Part shown: in pieces, positions 15,902-23,919 of the stretch
How the letters are laid out: each line of letters begins with the position of its first letter
Position numbering within the stretch: the first letter of the stretch is position 1
NCBI GenBank assembly: GCA_030530095.1
Contig: JAUMVO010000006.1
Span: 1 to 64,000, forward strand
Source: Clostridiaceae bacterium
GTDB lineage: Bacteria; Bacillota; Clostridia; Oscillospirales; Acutalibacteraceae
Reading direction: 5' to 3'
Length of the DNA stretch: 64,000 nucleotides
Notes under the pieces: model-generated
The model's database searches: none
What the model saw: only the letters and a program-made list of their open reading frames with translations
What the model was told of the DNA's origin: nothing
Program-made: the position numbers and the translations under genes

Positions 15902-16381
15902 ATGGGTAAAACCTGCTGCTTTACCGGGCACAGACCGGACAAGCTCGATATTACAACCGAGGAGCTTGAAAAGAGGCTGAGAAAAGCTATTGACGAGGCA
16001 ATCGCAGACGGCGTTACCGTCTTTATCACAGGCATGGCACCGGGTACGGATCTGATTGCGGGCAAAATCGTGCTTGAGCACGGCGATTCGGGCATAAGGC
16101 TTATTTGCGCCGTTCCCTTTCCCAATCACTCGAGGCCGTTCAGCTATGAGTGGAAGGAGATTTACAACCACCTTCTTGAGAACGCTGATATCGTTCATCT
16201 CGTCTGCAAAGAGTATTCAAGGCAAAGCTTTCTTCGCCGCGACGAGTGGATGGTTGACCGCGCAGACTGCGTAATCGCCGCCTACAGCGGCACAAGAGGC
16301 GGAACACGATACACTATCAATTACGCCAAAAAGAAGGGCATTCCTGTTAAGAACATTCTTGAGGTGAAGCAAAATGGGTGA
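15902..16381 (+). CDS. SLOG-domain (DUF1273/YpsA-like) protein
   Basis: 159 residues. The N-terminus CCFTGHRPDKL and ITGMAPGTDLIAG (about 41-53) form the Rossmann-like nucleotide-binding core of the DUF1273/YpsA branch of the SLOG superfamily; CVIAAYSGTRGGTRYTINYA (near 131) is the second glycine-rich segment. SLOG proteins bind nucleotides or their derivatives, and many belong to phage-defence or stress pathways. It is under operator site b and overlaps the next gene by 8 bp. Confidence 0.85.
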   Translation: MGKTCCFTGHRPDKLDITTEELEKRLRKAIDEAIADGVTVFITGMAPGTDLIAGKIVLEHGDSGIRLICAVPFPNHSRPFSYEWKEIYNHLLENADIVHLVCKEYSRQSFLRRDEWMVDRADCVIAAYSGTRGGTRYTINYAKKKGIPVKNILEVKQNG

Positions 16382-16856
16382 AATCATTAATATCAATTCC
16401 TATCGTTCAAACGTCAAGCCGGTCAACACGGTCGGCGCATATTCGGGCTTTGCGGGGCGCTCGCTGATTGCGAAAATCCGCTACGATTCCGATAAGATAA
16501 TCAAGGCGAACTACGCAAAAGAAGTGAGAGAAGCTTTGCTTAAGCAGGCAGACATGAAATCGGGAATAATCGTACTGCCCGAGAACTCTGCCGTTGAAGA
16601 GGATTTCACCGAATTTCTTTTCTTGCTCGACAACGAGCTTTATCCGTATATTGCAAGCGGCAGATTCCTTGACGGAGGATTCTTCACGGACAACGGCAAT
16701 CTCTACGGCAGCGAAAGTCTTACGGCGGAATTTATCGGACTTGACTTTGACGAGCTGGTTGTGCTTTCGGGACGGCTGATTCACACGCTCGGCGTTCCCG
16801 AAGTTTTAATCAAGGACGGAAAAGAAAACAAGGTTTTCGTTATAGAAAAGGCATAA
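16374..16856 (+). CDS. Hypothetical protein coupled to the SLOG gene
   Basis: 160 residues with GAGGTGAAGC before its ATG, which lies inside the end of the SLOG gene. It is an alpha/beta protein without membrane segments: IAKIRYDSDKIIKANYAKEV, GIIVLPENSAVEEDF, LLDNELYPYIASGRFLDGGF. I do not recognise a family. The tight overlap implies co-translation and perhaps a complex with the SLOG protein. Confidence 0.7.
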   Translation: MGEIININSYRSNVKPVNTVGAYSGFAGRSLIAKIRYDSDKIIKANYAKEVREALLKQADMKSGIIVLPENSAVEEDFTEFLFLLDNELYPYIASGRFLDGGFFTDNGNLYGSESLTAEFIGLDFDELVVLSGRLIHTLGVPEVLIKDGKENKVFVIEKA

Positions 16857-16857
16857 G

Positions 16858-16890
16858 AGAAAGCTCCCTATCTGGGGAGCTTTCTGTTTT
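16858..16890. terminator. Bidirectional terminator
   Basis: AGAAAGCTCCC (16858-16868) and GGGAGCTTTCT (16875-16885) followed by TTTTT on the plus strand. It lies between convergent genes, and its left arm overlaps the stop codon of the minus-strand gene. Confidence 0.85.
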
Positions 16891-17239
16891 TCATATGCCT
16901 GTCATATTCTTTAAGATATTGCTCACGCTCTTCGTTTGGAAGGTCGATGATTCCGTAATGCGTATATTTGTGAGTATTCATATACTCCGCAAATTCTTTA
17001 TCGTTCATTTCCCAGCTTGAACAGACTTCGGGGCTGACTTTGCAGCTTTTTACAAGCTTATCGAAGCAGTCTGAGCAGAAATTGATTTCAAAAATCCGCA
17101 TGTCAGATTCCGAGCTGTCATTCGGTGAAACGTCAAATCTGCAGATCGGTATCGGCACCTCGTTTTCGAAGCAGAAGAATTCGTCATCGTTAAGCTCCCT
17201 GCCGCAGATATTGCAGCATTGTTTCAAATTGTTGTCCAT
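16868..17239 (-). CDS. Zinc-ribbon protein divergent from the WYL regulator
   Basis: 123 residues from ATG 17239 (AAAGGGGAA upstream). CCNICGRELNDDEFF near residue 8 and CSDCFDKLVKSC near residue 53 make a four-Cys zinc site; the rest is acidic and helical, ending in a basic tail (KEYDRHMKNRKLPR). The function is unknown. It is transcribed away from the WYL regulator, and its promoter has the same operator architecture (site d), so it is a likely direct target and perhaps part of the regulatory pathway. Confidence 0.75.
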   Translation of the reverse strand: MDNNLKQCCNICGRELNDDEFFCFENEVPIPICRFDVSPNDSSESDMRIFEINFCSDCFDKLVKSCKVSPEVCSSWEMNDKEFAEYMNTHKYTHYGIIDLPNEEREQYLKEYDRHMKNRKLPR

Positions 17240-17266
17240 AGATATTCCCCTTTCACGTTTTTTATT

Positions 17267-17300
17267 ATTATACCATAATTCATGTCCCAAAAACAGTATA
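17267..17300 (-). promoter_or_regulatory. WYL-regulon-type operator/promoter (site d)
   Basis: Read on the minus strand: TATACT-GTTTTT-GGGACA (17300-17283), 10 nt, TATAAT (17272-17267) with an extended TGG before it. The right arm fits well; the left arm is weak. It drives the zinc-ribbon gene. Confidence 0.65.
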
Positions 17301-17316
17301 TTTCCTATTGTCATAA

Positions 17317-17350
17317 TGTGTCGGATATGGTACAATTAAAATGTTAAAAT
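17317..17350 (+). promoter_or_regulatory. WYL-regulon-type operator/promoter (site c)
   Basis: TGTGTC-GGATAT-GGTACA (17317-17334), 10 nt, TAAAAT (17345-17350) with TG before it. It precedes the WYL regulator itself, so autoregulation is likely. Only 16 bp separate it from site d. Confidence 0.7.
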
Positions 17351-17369
17351 CCGATACGGAGGCGATACT

Positions 17370-18347
17370 ATGGCGTTTGAGCCGAAAAAGCTTGCTCTGT
17401 TAAGAATATGGCAGATATTAAAGGATTACAGCGACTATGACCATCCGCTGACTCAGGAGCAGATTGCCGAACACCTCGAAAGCGATTACGGTATTGAAAT
17501 CGAGCGAAAGGCAATCGGGCGCAACATTTCTCTGCTTAAAGATGCCGGAATTGACATTCAGCAAAAGCGTGACGGATCATATATCGAGAGCCGTGAGTTC
17601 GACGACTCGGAGCTGCGTCTGCTTATAGACGGCGTGCTTTGCTCGAAGTACATTTCGGCGAATTATTCCAAGCAGCTGATTGACAAGCTCTGCGGTCTTT
17701 CAAACGTATATTTCCGTTCGCACGTTAAGCATATTTTCTCGGTCAATGACTGGGGAAAGACCGAGAACAAGGCTCTGTTTTTCAACATTGAGCTCATCGA
17801 CGTTGCGATAAACGAGAAAAAGCGTCTGCACTATGACTACAACAAATACGGCATCGACAAGAAGCTTCATAAGACGTCTCAGCAGAACGTCAGCCCGTAT
17901 CTGATGATAGTTCACAATCAGCGCTATTACCTTATGGCGTACAGTGAGTTCCACGGAAATATTGTTTTCCACAGGCTCGACCGCATGACGAATATGACGT
18001 TGCTCGACGAGAAACCGACGCCGCTTCGCTCGCTTAAAGGGTATAAGAACGGCATTGACTATAAGCAGCTTTCGTCTGCTATGCCCTATCTCTATCCCGA
18101 CGAAATCAAGTCGGTAAAATTCAAGGCCGACGCGGGAATTATCGACCAGATTATTGACTGGTTCGGCAAGGATGCGGAAATCAAGGACAACGGCGATGAA
18201 ACCGTAACCGTCAGCGTTAAGGCAAGTCCCGGCGCTATGGAGCATTGGGCAATGCAGTACATCAACCACGTCGAAGTCCTCGAGCCGAAGGAACTCAGGG
18301 AAGCAATCAAGGCGGATTTGAAGGCCGCGGAGAAGAAGTATAGGTAA
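17370..18347 (+). CDS. WYL-domain transcriptional regulator
   Basis: 325 residues. The N-terminal winged helix-turn-helix (about 8-75: LRIWQILKDYSDYDHPLTQE, then GRNISLLKDAGIDIQ) is followed by a WYL domain whose signature reads RYYLMAY (185-191) with HRLDRM (201-206), and a C-terminal WCX-like segment. WYL regulators include PafBC and DriD, which respond to single-stranded DNA as activators, and CapW/BrxR, which repress phage-defence operons. Its own promoter and the divergent one carry the shared inverted repeat, making it the best candidate for the factor that reads that motif. Confidence 0.9.
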   Translation: MAFEPKKLALLRIWQILKDYSDYDHPLTQEQIAEHLESDYGIEIERKAIGRNISLLKDAGIDIQQKRDGSYIESREFDDSELRLLIDGVLCSKYISANYSKQLIDKLCGLSNVYFRSHVKHIFSVNDWGKTENKALFFNIELIDVAINEKKRLHYDYNKYGIDKKLHKTSQQNVSPYLMIVHNQRYYLMAYSEFHGNIVFHRLDRMTNMTLLDEKPTPLRSLKGYKNGIDYKQLSSAMPYLYPDEIKSVKFKADAGIIDQIIDWFGKDAEIKDNGDETVTVSVKASPGAMEHWAMQYINHVEVLEPKELREAIKADLKAAEKKYR

Positions 18348-18360
18348 TAATAGTTTTATA

Positions 18361-18390
18361 AAAGACCGCTTCGGCGGTCTTTTCTTTTTG
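18361..18390 (+). terminator. Terminator of the WYL gene
   Basis: AAAGACCGC (18361-18369), TTCG tetraloop, GCGGTCTTT (18374-18382), then TCTTTTTG. The stem is the same as in the terminator at 4895. Confidence 0.9.
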
Positions 18391-18423
18391 TCTTTTTTGC
18401 TTTTTGTTGTCTAACTGTGGCTA

Positions 18424-18457
18424 TGCACCGAAATTGGAACACTAAATATGGTATTTT
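18424..18457 (+). promoter_or_regulatory. WYL-regulon-type operator/promoter (site e)
   Basis: TGCACC-GAAATT-GGAACA (18424-18441), 10 nt ending in TGG, TATTTT (18452-18457). This is the first of two such units before the AAA+ gene. The 18348-18630 gap otherwise contains only the upstream terminator and the second unit. Confidence 0.7.
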
Positions 18458-18539
18458 ATATACAGAGCCGCATGGACGGAGGGACGGAAAGACGATCGGA
18501 ATCAAAAAATATTTCGGTCAAGTTATCCGTAAAGGCTTA

Positions 18540-18573
18540 TGTACCCGAAAAGGGACATTAAAAGTGTTATTAT
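18540..18573 (+). promoter_or_regulatory. WYL-regulon-type operator/promoter (site f)
   Basis: TGTACC-CGAAAA-GGGACA (18540-18557), 10 nt ending in TGT, TATTAT (18568-18573). The arms are a near-perfect inverted repeat. It lies 116 bp after site e and 58 bp before the AAA+ start codon. Confidence 0.75.
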
Positions 18574-18630
18574 ATATGCGTAAGGAAAAGTTAGAAAAAG
18601 AATTATTATTTTTATGTTTGGAGGTTTACT

Positions 18631-20646
18631 ATGCGTTTCTACAGAATTGAAGCAAAACTTGACAGTCAAGAAAGAATCCCGGCAAGGCGCGGCGATGAGT
18701 TTGACGGCTTCACAGATGAAATGAAGTCAGTTTCCGAAAGATTCTACGAGGATACGGGCAGAAAGAATTATATCTTTGCCGTCCGTTCCGAGAAGAACAA
18801 CGGTTTCCGCTTTGCGGCAATCATCTCGGATAACAGCGAATGCGCAACGGTATTTGAAAGCTATCTTAAACTTTGCAACGTTAAATGTGAGTCTTACTGC
18901 ACCGAAGAGGTTATGCTCAAAACACTTCAGGCAGACCTCAGAACCGCGGACCATACCGACTATATTGAGGATGAGGACTCTTTGCTTGAGCTGTTCGGCG
19001 TAATGCCGTTTGTCGGCTACCGCAGAACAACGAACTATGACGAGAATATCGTAAAGCTCAAAACCAGAAAGCAGATTGAAGAGAAGGCGTACAACTCTCT
19101 TTTCAGCGAAACCTTCCTGCCTGAGATTGACCGTATTTATTCTGGCAAAAATCAGAAGGGCGCTATCGGACATCCCGTTCACTACCTTGTCCGTACAAGA
19201 GGAGACGATACAAGGCGGGACCTTTGCCGTCTGCTGATTTCCGCACTTTACGAAAACGGCAGAATAATCAACAAGCGTTACGCTTACGTGGACTTTGACG
19301 ACAGAAGCGGCTTTTCTGACAGCGAATATGACGCGATTTACAAAAGCTGCAGCGGCGGCGCAATTATAGTAAGGTATCGCGGCGAAGAATACGACGATGA
19401 CAGCGGATTTGCGAGAAGAAGCAGCGAAATAATCCAGAACCTTTGCAAGACGGCTTCCCGTTTTCGCAACAGTGTGCTGACCATATTCTGGACGCAGCTT
19501 GATTCGGTACATATCAGAGATACGTTTATCTCAAACCTCGACGAGATGCCCATTGTTGAGATAACCGAGGATTATGCTGACGCTGAGAGGGCAAAGAAGT
19601 ACCTTAAAAACAAGTCAAAGGAGCATTCGGTACGCACCGACAAAAGACTGTTTGTGAACATAAAACCCGAAGGTACGTACAACATTAACGAACTCAACCG
19701 CATTTTCGACGACTGGTACACGCATAAGCTTCACACCGATATTTACTCGCAGTACAAGGACATCAACACTGCGAAGGTTGAGGTAATTAAGGAAAGACCG
19801 AAAGGCAACGCAGCCAAGGAGCTTGAAGAAATGATCGGCCTTGAAAACGCCAAGAAGGTTATTAACGACGCCGTAAGTTTCTTCAAAATGCAGAAGCTCT
19901 ACACTGAGCGCGGACTTTCTGCCAACCGCCCGTCAATGCACATGGTATTTACGGGCAATCCCGGCACGGCAAAAACCACCGTTGCACGCCTTTTCGCACG
20001 CATAATGCGTGATAACGGGCTGCTTACCAAGGGCGATCTGTTTGAGGTCGGCAGAGGCGATCTCGTCGGCAAATACGTCGGCTGGACCGCTCCGACCATA
20101 CAGAAGTATTTCAAAATGGCGAAGGGCAGCGTTCTGTTCATCGACGAGGCGTACTCGCTTGTTGACGACAGAGACGGCTGCTTCGGCGACGAGGCTATAA
20201 ACACGATTGTTCAGGAGATGGAGAACAACCGCGACGATCTCGTTGTAATCTTTGCAGGCTATCCCGACAAGATGGAAGGTTTCCTTAATAAAAATCCCGG
20301 TCTGCGCTCGAGAATTGCTTTCCACGTCAATTTCGACGACTATAACTCCGAAGAGCTTGTCGATATAGCCGATCTCATGATTAAGAAAACGGGATTTGAG
20401 TTTTCCGAAAGCGCTCACGACAAACTCGCCGATATTTTCAGCGCGGCAAGCCTTATACCTGACTTTGGAAACGGCAGATATGTCAGAAATCTCATTGAGC
20501 TTTCAACCCTTCAGCAGGCTTCAAGGCTTGCCAAGACCGATATCGAAACGCTCAGCGACGATGACGTCAGGATAATAACGAAGGAAGACATCTGCATCCC
20601 CATGGCGAAGCACAATGATTCTGCAAGAAAGTCCATAGGCTTCTGA
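18631..20646 (+). CDS. AAA+ ATPase, CbxX/CfxQ (SpoVK-like) family, with degenerate N-terminal ATPase-like half
   Basis: 671 residues. The C-terminal half is a CbxX/CfxQ-type AAA+ module: Walker A GNPGTAKTT (442-450), pore-loop region VGRGDLVGKYVGWT, Walker B VLFIDEAY (501-508), and an Arg-finger-like LRSR. The N-terminal half (about 180-340) looks like a second P-loop fold that has lost its motifs (HYLVRTRGDDTRRDLCRLLI, GGAIIVRYRGEE). Such ATPases are remodelling machines for protein partners. GGAGG precedes the ATG, and two tandem operator/promoter units lie upstream, implying strong regulation. The next gene starts 4 bp after it. Confidence 0.85.
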   Translation: MRFYRIEAKLDSQERIPARRGDEFDGFTDEMKSVSERFYEDTGRKNYIFAVRSEKNNGFRFAAIISDNSECATVFESYLKLCNVKCESYCTEEVMLKTLQADLRTADHTDYIEDEDSLLELFGVMPFVGYRRTTNYDENIVKLKTRKQIEEKAYNSLFSETFLPEIDRIYSGKNQKGAIGHPVHYLVRTRGDDTRRDLCRLLISALYENGRIINKRYAYVDFDDRSGFSDSEYDAIYKSCSGGAIIVRYRGEEYDDDSGFARRSSEIIQNLCKTASRFRNSVLTIFWTQLDSVHIRDTFISNLDEMPIVEITEDYADAERAKKYLKNKSKEHSVRTDKRLFVNIKPEGTYNINELNRIFDDWYTHKLHTDIYSQYKDINTAKVEVIKERPKGNAAKELEEMIGLENAKKVINDAVSFFKMQKLYTERGLSANRPSMHMVFTGNPGTAKTTVARLFARIMRDNGLLTKGDLFEVGRGDLVGKYVGWTAPTIQKYFKMAKGSVLFIDEAYSLVDDRDGCFGDEAINTIVQEMENNRDDLVVIFAGYPDKMEGFLNKNPGLRSRIAFHVNFDDYNSEELVDIADLMIKKTGFEFSESAHDKLADIFSAASLIPDFGNGRYVRNLIELSTLQQASRLAKTDIETLSDDDVRIITKEDICIPMAKHNDSARKSIGF

Positions 20647-20650
20647 CACC

Positions 20651-21340
20651 ATGCAGTCGGCAAACAGAATGACAGTCAACAGAATTGAAATACGAAACTT
20701 CAACTCTGTTGACTGCTTCAAGGCAAGATTTAAGAAAGGCATAAATGTAATAGATAACGAAAAAGTTCTTGAAATTATACTTTCCATTATTTCGGGACAG
20801 TCTTCCCTTTTCTTTTTTGATACAGCCGGCAGAGCATCACCGTCTTTTGTCAGGGCGGAATGCTCGGTCGGCGATTGTTGTTTTTGTATTGAAATCACAG
20901 AGTCAGACGGAGAATACAGGCTTACTTCTCCCCTGCCCGATTTAACGGAATCTGAAAGAAAAATGTGCGTGTTTGAAAACGGTAAAAACGACTGGTCAAG
21001 AGAGCTTTACGGCTATCTCAATGAGGACGAATTCTATCCGAACAAAAAGCTTATGAAGCTGACGGGAGGTGCTTCGGCAACGCACAGCTTCAGGGCATAT
21101 CTCAACCGCTTTGTCGATGAAAACATGCGAAACGGCACGCTCAATTCAAGAGGCGTTTTTATAAACAGAAACAACGCCGAAAAGGCAGTTTTTCAGTTTG
21201 AGTGCTTTAAGAAAATGCTTGAATTCCGTGACGGGTTCAACGGTCTGCGTAATATTGACAATACCGTTCTGCCCGTTATTGTAAAAGGAATAAAAGCAGA
21301 AAAAATCTCCCTCAACAGACAGGTATTTGTTGGGGGATGA
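20651..21340 (+). CDS. Degenerate RecF/SMC-like N-terminal domain protein
   Basis: 229 residues. VNRIEIRNFNSVDCFKARF, then KKGINVIDNEKVLEI, aligns by pattern with the first strands of RecF/SMC-type ATPases, but where a Walker A (GxxGxGKS) should follow there is DNEKVLEIILSII, so nucleotide binding is probably lost. The remainder is alpha/beta with no recognised motif. It has no clear ribosome site and begins 4 bp after the AAA+ stop, suggesting coupled translation and a possible adaptor role for that ATPase. The start (20651 or 20669) is uncertain. Confidence 0.6.
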   Translation: MQSANRMTVNRIEIRNFNSVDCFKARFKKGINVIDNEKVLEIILSIISGQSSLFFFDTAGRASPSFVRAECSVGDCCFCIEITESDGEYRLTSPLPDLTESERKMCVFENGKNDWSRELYGYLNEDEFYPNKKLMKLTGGASATHSFRAYLNRFVDENMRNGTLNSRGVFINRNNAEKAVFQFECFKKMLEFRDGFNGLRNIDNTVLPVIVKGIKAEKISLNRQVFVGG

Positions 21341-21413
21341 TTCTTTATTGTTCGTTATTGAAACGCTTGTTTTTATGTGTTAGAATGATGATGTCAGAAA
21401 AGGAGCGATTGAT

Positions 21414-21776
21414 ATGGATTACACAGCACAAGCACAGGAAAGATGGGGAAAGACCGAGGCATATTCCGAATATGCAGAAAAGGTCAGCAAATATTCACCT
21501 GAAGAATTCAGCAAAATCAATGCCGGTCTTGACGATATTTTAGATGAGTTTGCCGTTTGTATGAAAAGCGGTCTTACACCTGATTCGATTGAGGCGAAAG
21601 CTCTTGTCAGGAAGCTTCGGGAATATATCACCGAAAACTACTACACCTGCACCGATGAAATCCTTGCAGGGCTTGGACAGATGTATGTTAACGACGAAAG
21701 ATTCAAAAAGAACATCGATAGGCACGCAGACGGCACAGCTGAATTTATAAGCGAAGCGATTAAAGGTGAATTATAA
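21414..21776 (+). CDS. Stand-alone TipAS-domain protein
   Basis: 120 residues. AQERWGKTEAYSEYAEKVSK at the start and YYTCTDEILAGLGQMYVNDE, then RFKKNIDRHADGTAEFI, match the thiopeptide-binding TipAS domain found at the C-terminus of MerR-type TipA regulators. Here there is no DNA-binding domain. Stand-alone TipAS proteins can sequester thiopeptides or other peptides. A promoter with TTGAAA and TAGAAT 17 bp apart lies just upstream, and its stop overlaps the rhomboid start by one base. Confidence 0.85.
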   Translation: MDYTAQAQERWGKTEAYSEYAEKVSKYSPEEFSKINAGLDDILDEFAVCMKSGLTPDSIEAKALVRKLREYITENYYTCTDEILAGLGQMYVNDERFKKNIDRHADGTAEFISEAIKGEL

Positions 21777-22366
21777 TGCCGGTTTTTACAGTATCGTTCT
21801 GTGCGATAATTATTATAATCTTTATTCTTGATAACTTTTTCCTTATCCCGAAGAGCGAATCCGTCACACGAAAGGAATTGTTTTTCGGGCATAATAAGGG
21901 CTACATAAACCGCGCCCTTCGCCTTTCCAATAAAAAAATCAAAAGCGGTCAGGTGTGGCGGCTTGTTTCCTCTGCCCTGCTTCACGTCGGGGTTCCTCAT
22001 ATAGTGACAAACACTGTCGCTATGTTTATTGTCGGTTATGCTGTTGAGTCCAAACTCGGTGCTGTAAAGACTCTTATTTGCTATGTCGGTTCGGCTTTCA
22101 TTTCAGGGTTGTTTATGGCGTTTGTATATAAGCTGAACGAAGGCGAAGGCGCATCACCCGGAATATTCGGTCTGATTGCCGTATTTGTCATACTTGCAGT
22201 AAAAAGCGGCACGGTAATGTTTTCAAATCTTCCGTTGTTCGCGCTTATCATACTCGCCGTTTATACGGTGACAGGAATAATTACGAACAAAACAGTTATC
22301 TGTGAACACCTTTCGGGCTTTGTCGGCGGGCTGCTTACAGGATTGCTAATTGTTTGTTTCGGATAA
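21776..22366 (+). CDS. Rhomboid-family intramembrane protease
   Basis: 196 residues with about six hydrophobic segments. Rhomboid hallmarks are visible: GQVWRLVSSALLHVGVPHIV followed by TN (WR, H and the HxxxN region), the serine in GEGASPGIFGL (near 124) and the catalytic His in EHLSGFVGGLLTG (near 178). The GxSG motif reads GASPG, a small insertion-like deviation next to the nucleophile, so activity is likely but not certain. Translationally coupled to the TipAS gene. Confidence 0.8.
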   Translation: MPVFTVSFCAIIIIIFILDNFFLIPKSESVTRKELFFGHNKGYINRALRLSNKKIKSGQVWRLVSSALLHVGVPHIVTNTVAMFIVGYAVESKLGAVKTLICYVGSAFISGLFMAFVYKLNEGEGASPGIFGLIAVFVILAVKSGTVMFSNLPLFALIILAVYTVTGIITNKTVICEHLSGFVGGLLTGLLIVCFG

Positions 22367-22399
22367 TTAATGCGGTTTATACATATCTAAGGAGTTGCT

Positions 22400-23698
22400 A
22401 TGAAAAGCTGTATTAAATCACTTAAAAGCATAAATCTGAAACTATATTTTGCCCTGCTCGTTATGGGCTTATGCCCGACAGTATATGTAACGGTACGCAC
22501 ATTCTTCCTCGGTCAGCTGCCGGGCGAATGGGCGTATTCAATCGCTGGTCAGCTGTCTTGGGTTAATCTGATATACGAGATTATCAACGAGGCTATTATT
22601 CTTCCGCTGTTTTTCTTTGTCGGTAAGATAGTCAACGATAAAGACGAATTCACCAACCGACTAAAAACTGGTCTGCTGACATCGTTCTGCATTTATCTTG
22701 TACTTGGTGCGGTTATCTTTGTATTTGCCGAGCCGATGATCAAACTAATGGCGGCTTCGCCCGATATCATTGATGCTTCGGCTACATACATAAGAATTGA
22801 AAGTATAGCCAATATTTTCGGCATTCTTTACAGCTTTGCGTGCGTTGCGCTCATAGCAATCGAAAGGGAAAAGCTCGTCTATATTCTGACGGGCGCAAAA
22901 CTGGTTTTGTCTGTTATCTCAGATACATTTCTTGTATCTTCACTCCCGTTTTCCGCAAAGCTCGGCGTGAACGGAATCGGCATTTCAAATATCCTTGTAA
23001 ATGCCTGTCTGCTGGCGGTAATACTGATTATGCTGAGCCGTCTCGGATACAACATTTTCGGCAAATCAAAGCTGACATTCGGCTGGATGAAGGATTTCGT
23101 GAAAATCGGCGGTGTGTCGGGACTTGAATCATTCGTCAGAAACATTGCGTATATGGTGATGGTTTCACGAATGGTTAACATGGTCGGCGAGCAAGGCACA
23201 TACTGGGTTGCAAATAACTTTATATGGGGTTGGCTGCTGCTTCCCGTTTTACAGCTCGGTGAACTGATTAAGCAGGAAACCGCCAAAAACGAAAAAGCCG
23301 TAAGCGAGAACACAAAGGGTTATTTCTCACTCACGGGGATTATCTGTATTTTATGGTTTGTGCTGATTCCGCTTTACAAGCCGTTTATGAAATATGCGCT
23401 GAACTTTGACGATGCGGACAAGCTGTTCGGACTTGTAATGATACTGCTCGGATTCTATGTTCTGTTCGCATTTCAGAATATTTTCGATGCAACCTTCTAT
23501 GGCAGAGGAAAGACAAACTATATGCTGTTTGAGTCGGTTGTAACGAATTCAGTTTACTACGGCATTTTCTTCGTGCTTTATCTCAAAGGCTTATGGGTTC
23601 CGACATTGACCGGAATCGCCCTGATGTTCGGCGGTGGCAACGCCTTCGACAGCGTGGTGTCGGGAATTGCATATTACGTGTTCAGGAAGAGAAACTAG
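22400..23698 (+). CDS. MATE-family efflux transporter
   Basis: 432 residues with about 12 hydrophobic segments in two similar halves, typical of the MATE/MOP flippase superfamily of cation-coupled drug exporters. The N-terminal half contains the long polar loop after ALLVMGLCPTVYVTVRTFFL, and the C-terminal half contains GMALMFGGG-like small-residue packing near the end. AAGGAGTTGCT precedes the ATG. It follows the TipAS-rhomboid pair by 33 bp, so export of an antibiotic-like peptide or drug is plausible; the substrate is unknown. Confidence 0.85.
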   Translation: MKSCIKSLKSINLKLYFALLVMGLCPTVYVTVRTFFLGQLPGEWAYSIAGQLSWVNLIYEIINEAIILPLFFFVGKIVNDKDEFTNRLKTGLLTSFCIYLVLGAVIFVFAEPMIKLMAASPDIIDASATYIRIESIANIFGILYSFACVALIAIEREKLVYILTGAKLVLSVISDTFLVSSLPFSAKLGVNGIGISNILVNACLLAVILIMLSRLGYNIFGKSKLTFGWMKDFVKIGGVSGLESFVRNIAYMVMVSRMVNMVGEQGTYWVANNFIWGWLLLPVLQLGELIKQETAKNEKAVSENTKGYFSLTGIICILWFVLIPLYKPFMKYALNFDDADKLFGLVMILLGFYVLFAFQNIFDATFYGRGKTNYMLFESVVTNSVYYGIFFVLYLKGLWVPTLTGIALMFGGGNAFDSVVSGIAYYVFRKRN

Positions 23699-23706
23699 GT
23701 TGAAAA

Positions 23707-23919
23707 ATGATAATTGCAATTGAAGGCATTGTATTGTGCGCTCTTTTTACGTTGCCGGTCTGGTTCTGTCACGACAAGCGCTTTGTAATCAAAGGCACAG
23801 AGGATATGGTTAAGGACTATCACGATTACTGGTTTCACATAAAGGGTTTCTTTATCGGCGAAGCGCTTGCGCTCGCGGTCTGTGCGCTGTCAGGAGTTAT
23901 TGTTCAGTTTGTTCTGTGA
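23707..23919 (+). CDS. Small two-helix membrane protein
   Basis: 70 residues: hydrophobic helix 1-20 (MIIAIEGIVLCALFTLPVWF), a charged loop with KGTEDMVKDYHDYW, and a second helix near 48-70. It begins 8 bp after the MATE gene and is likely co-transcribed. No family recognised. Downstream (23955-24000) a weak hairpin with AGTAGT/ACTACC and a T run may end the operon. Confidence 0.6.
   Translation: MIIAIEGIVLCALFTLPVWFCHDKRFVIKGTEDMVKDYHDYWFHIKGFFIGEALALAVCALSGVIVQFVL

Noticed and set aside
18417..18650. 77-codon frame upstream of the AAA+ gene
   Set aside because: It runs across two operator/promoter units, has no ribosome site and reads as low-complexity basic sequence.
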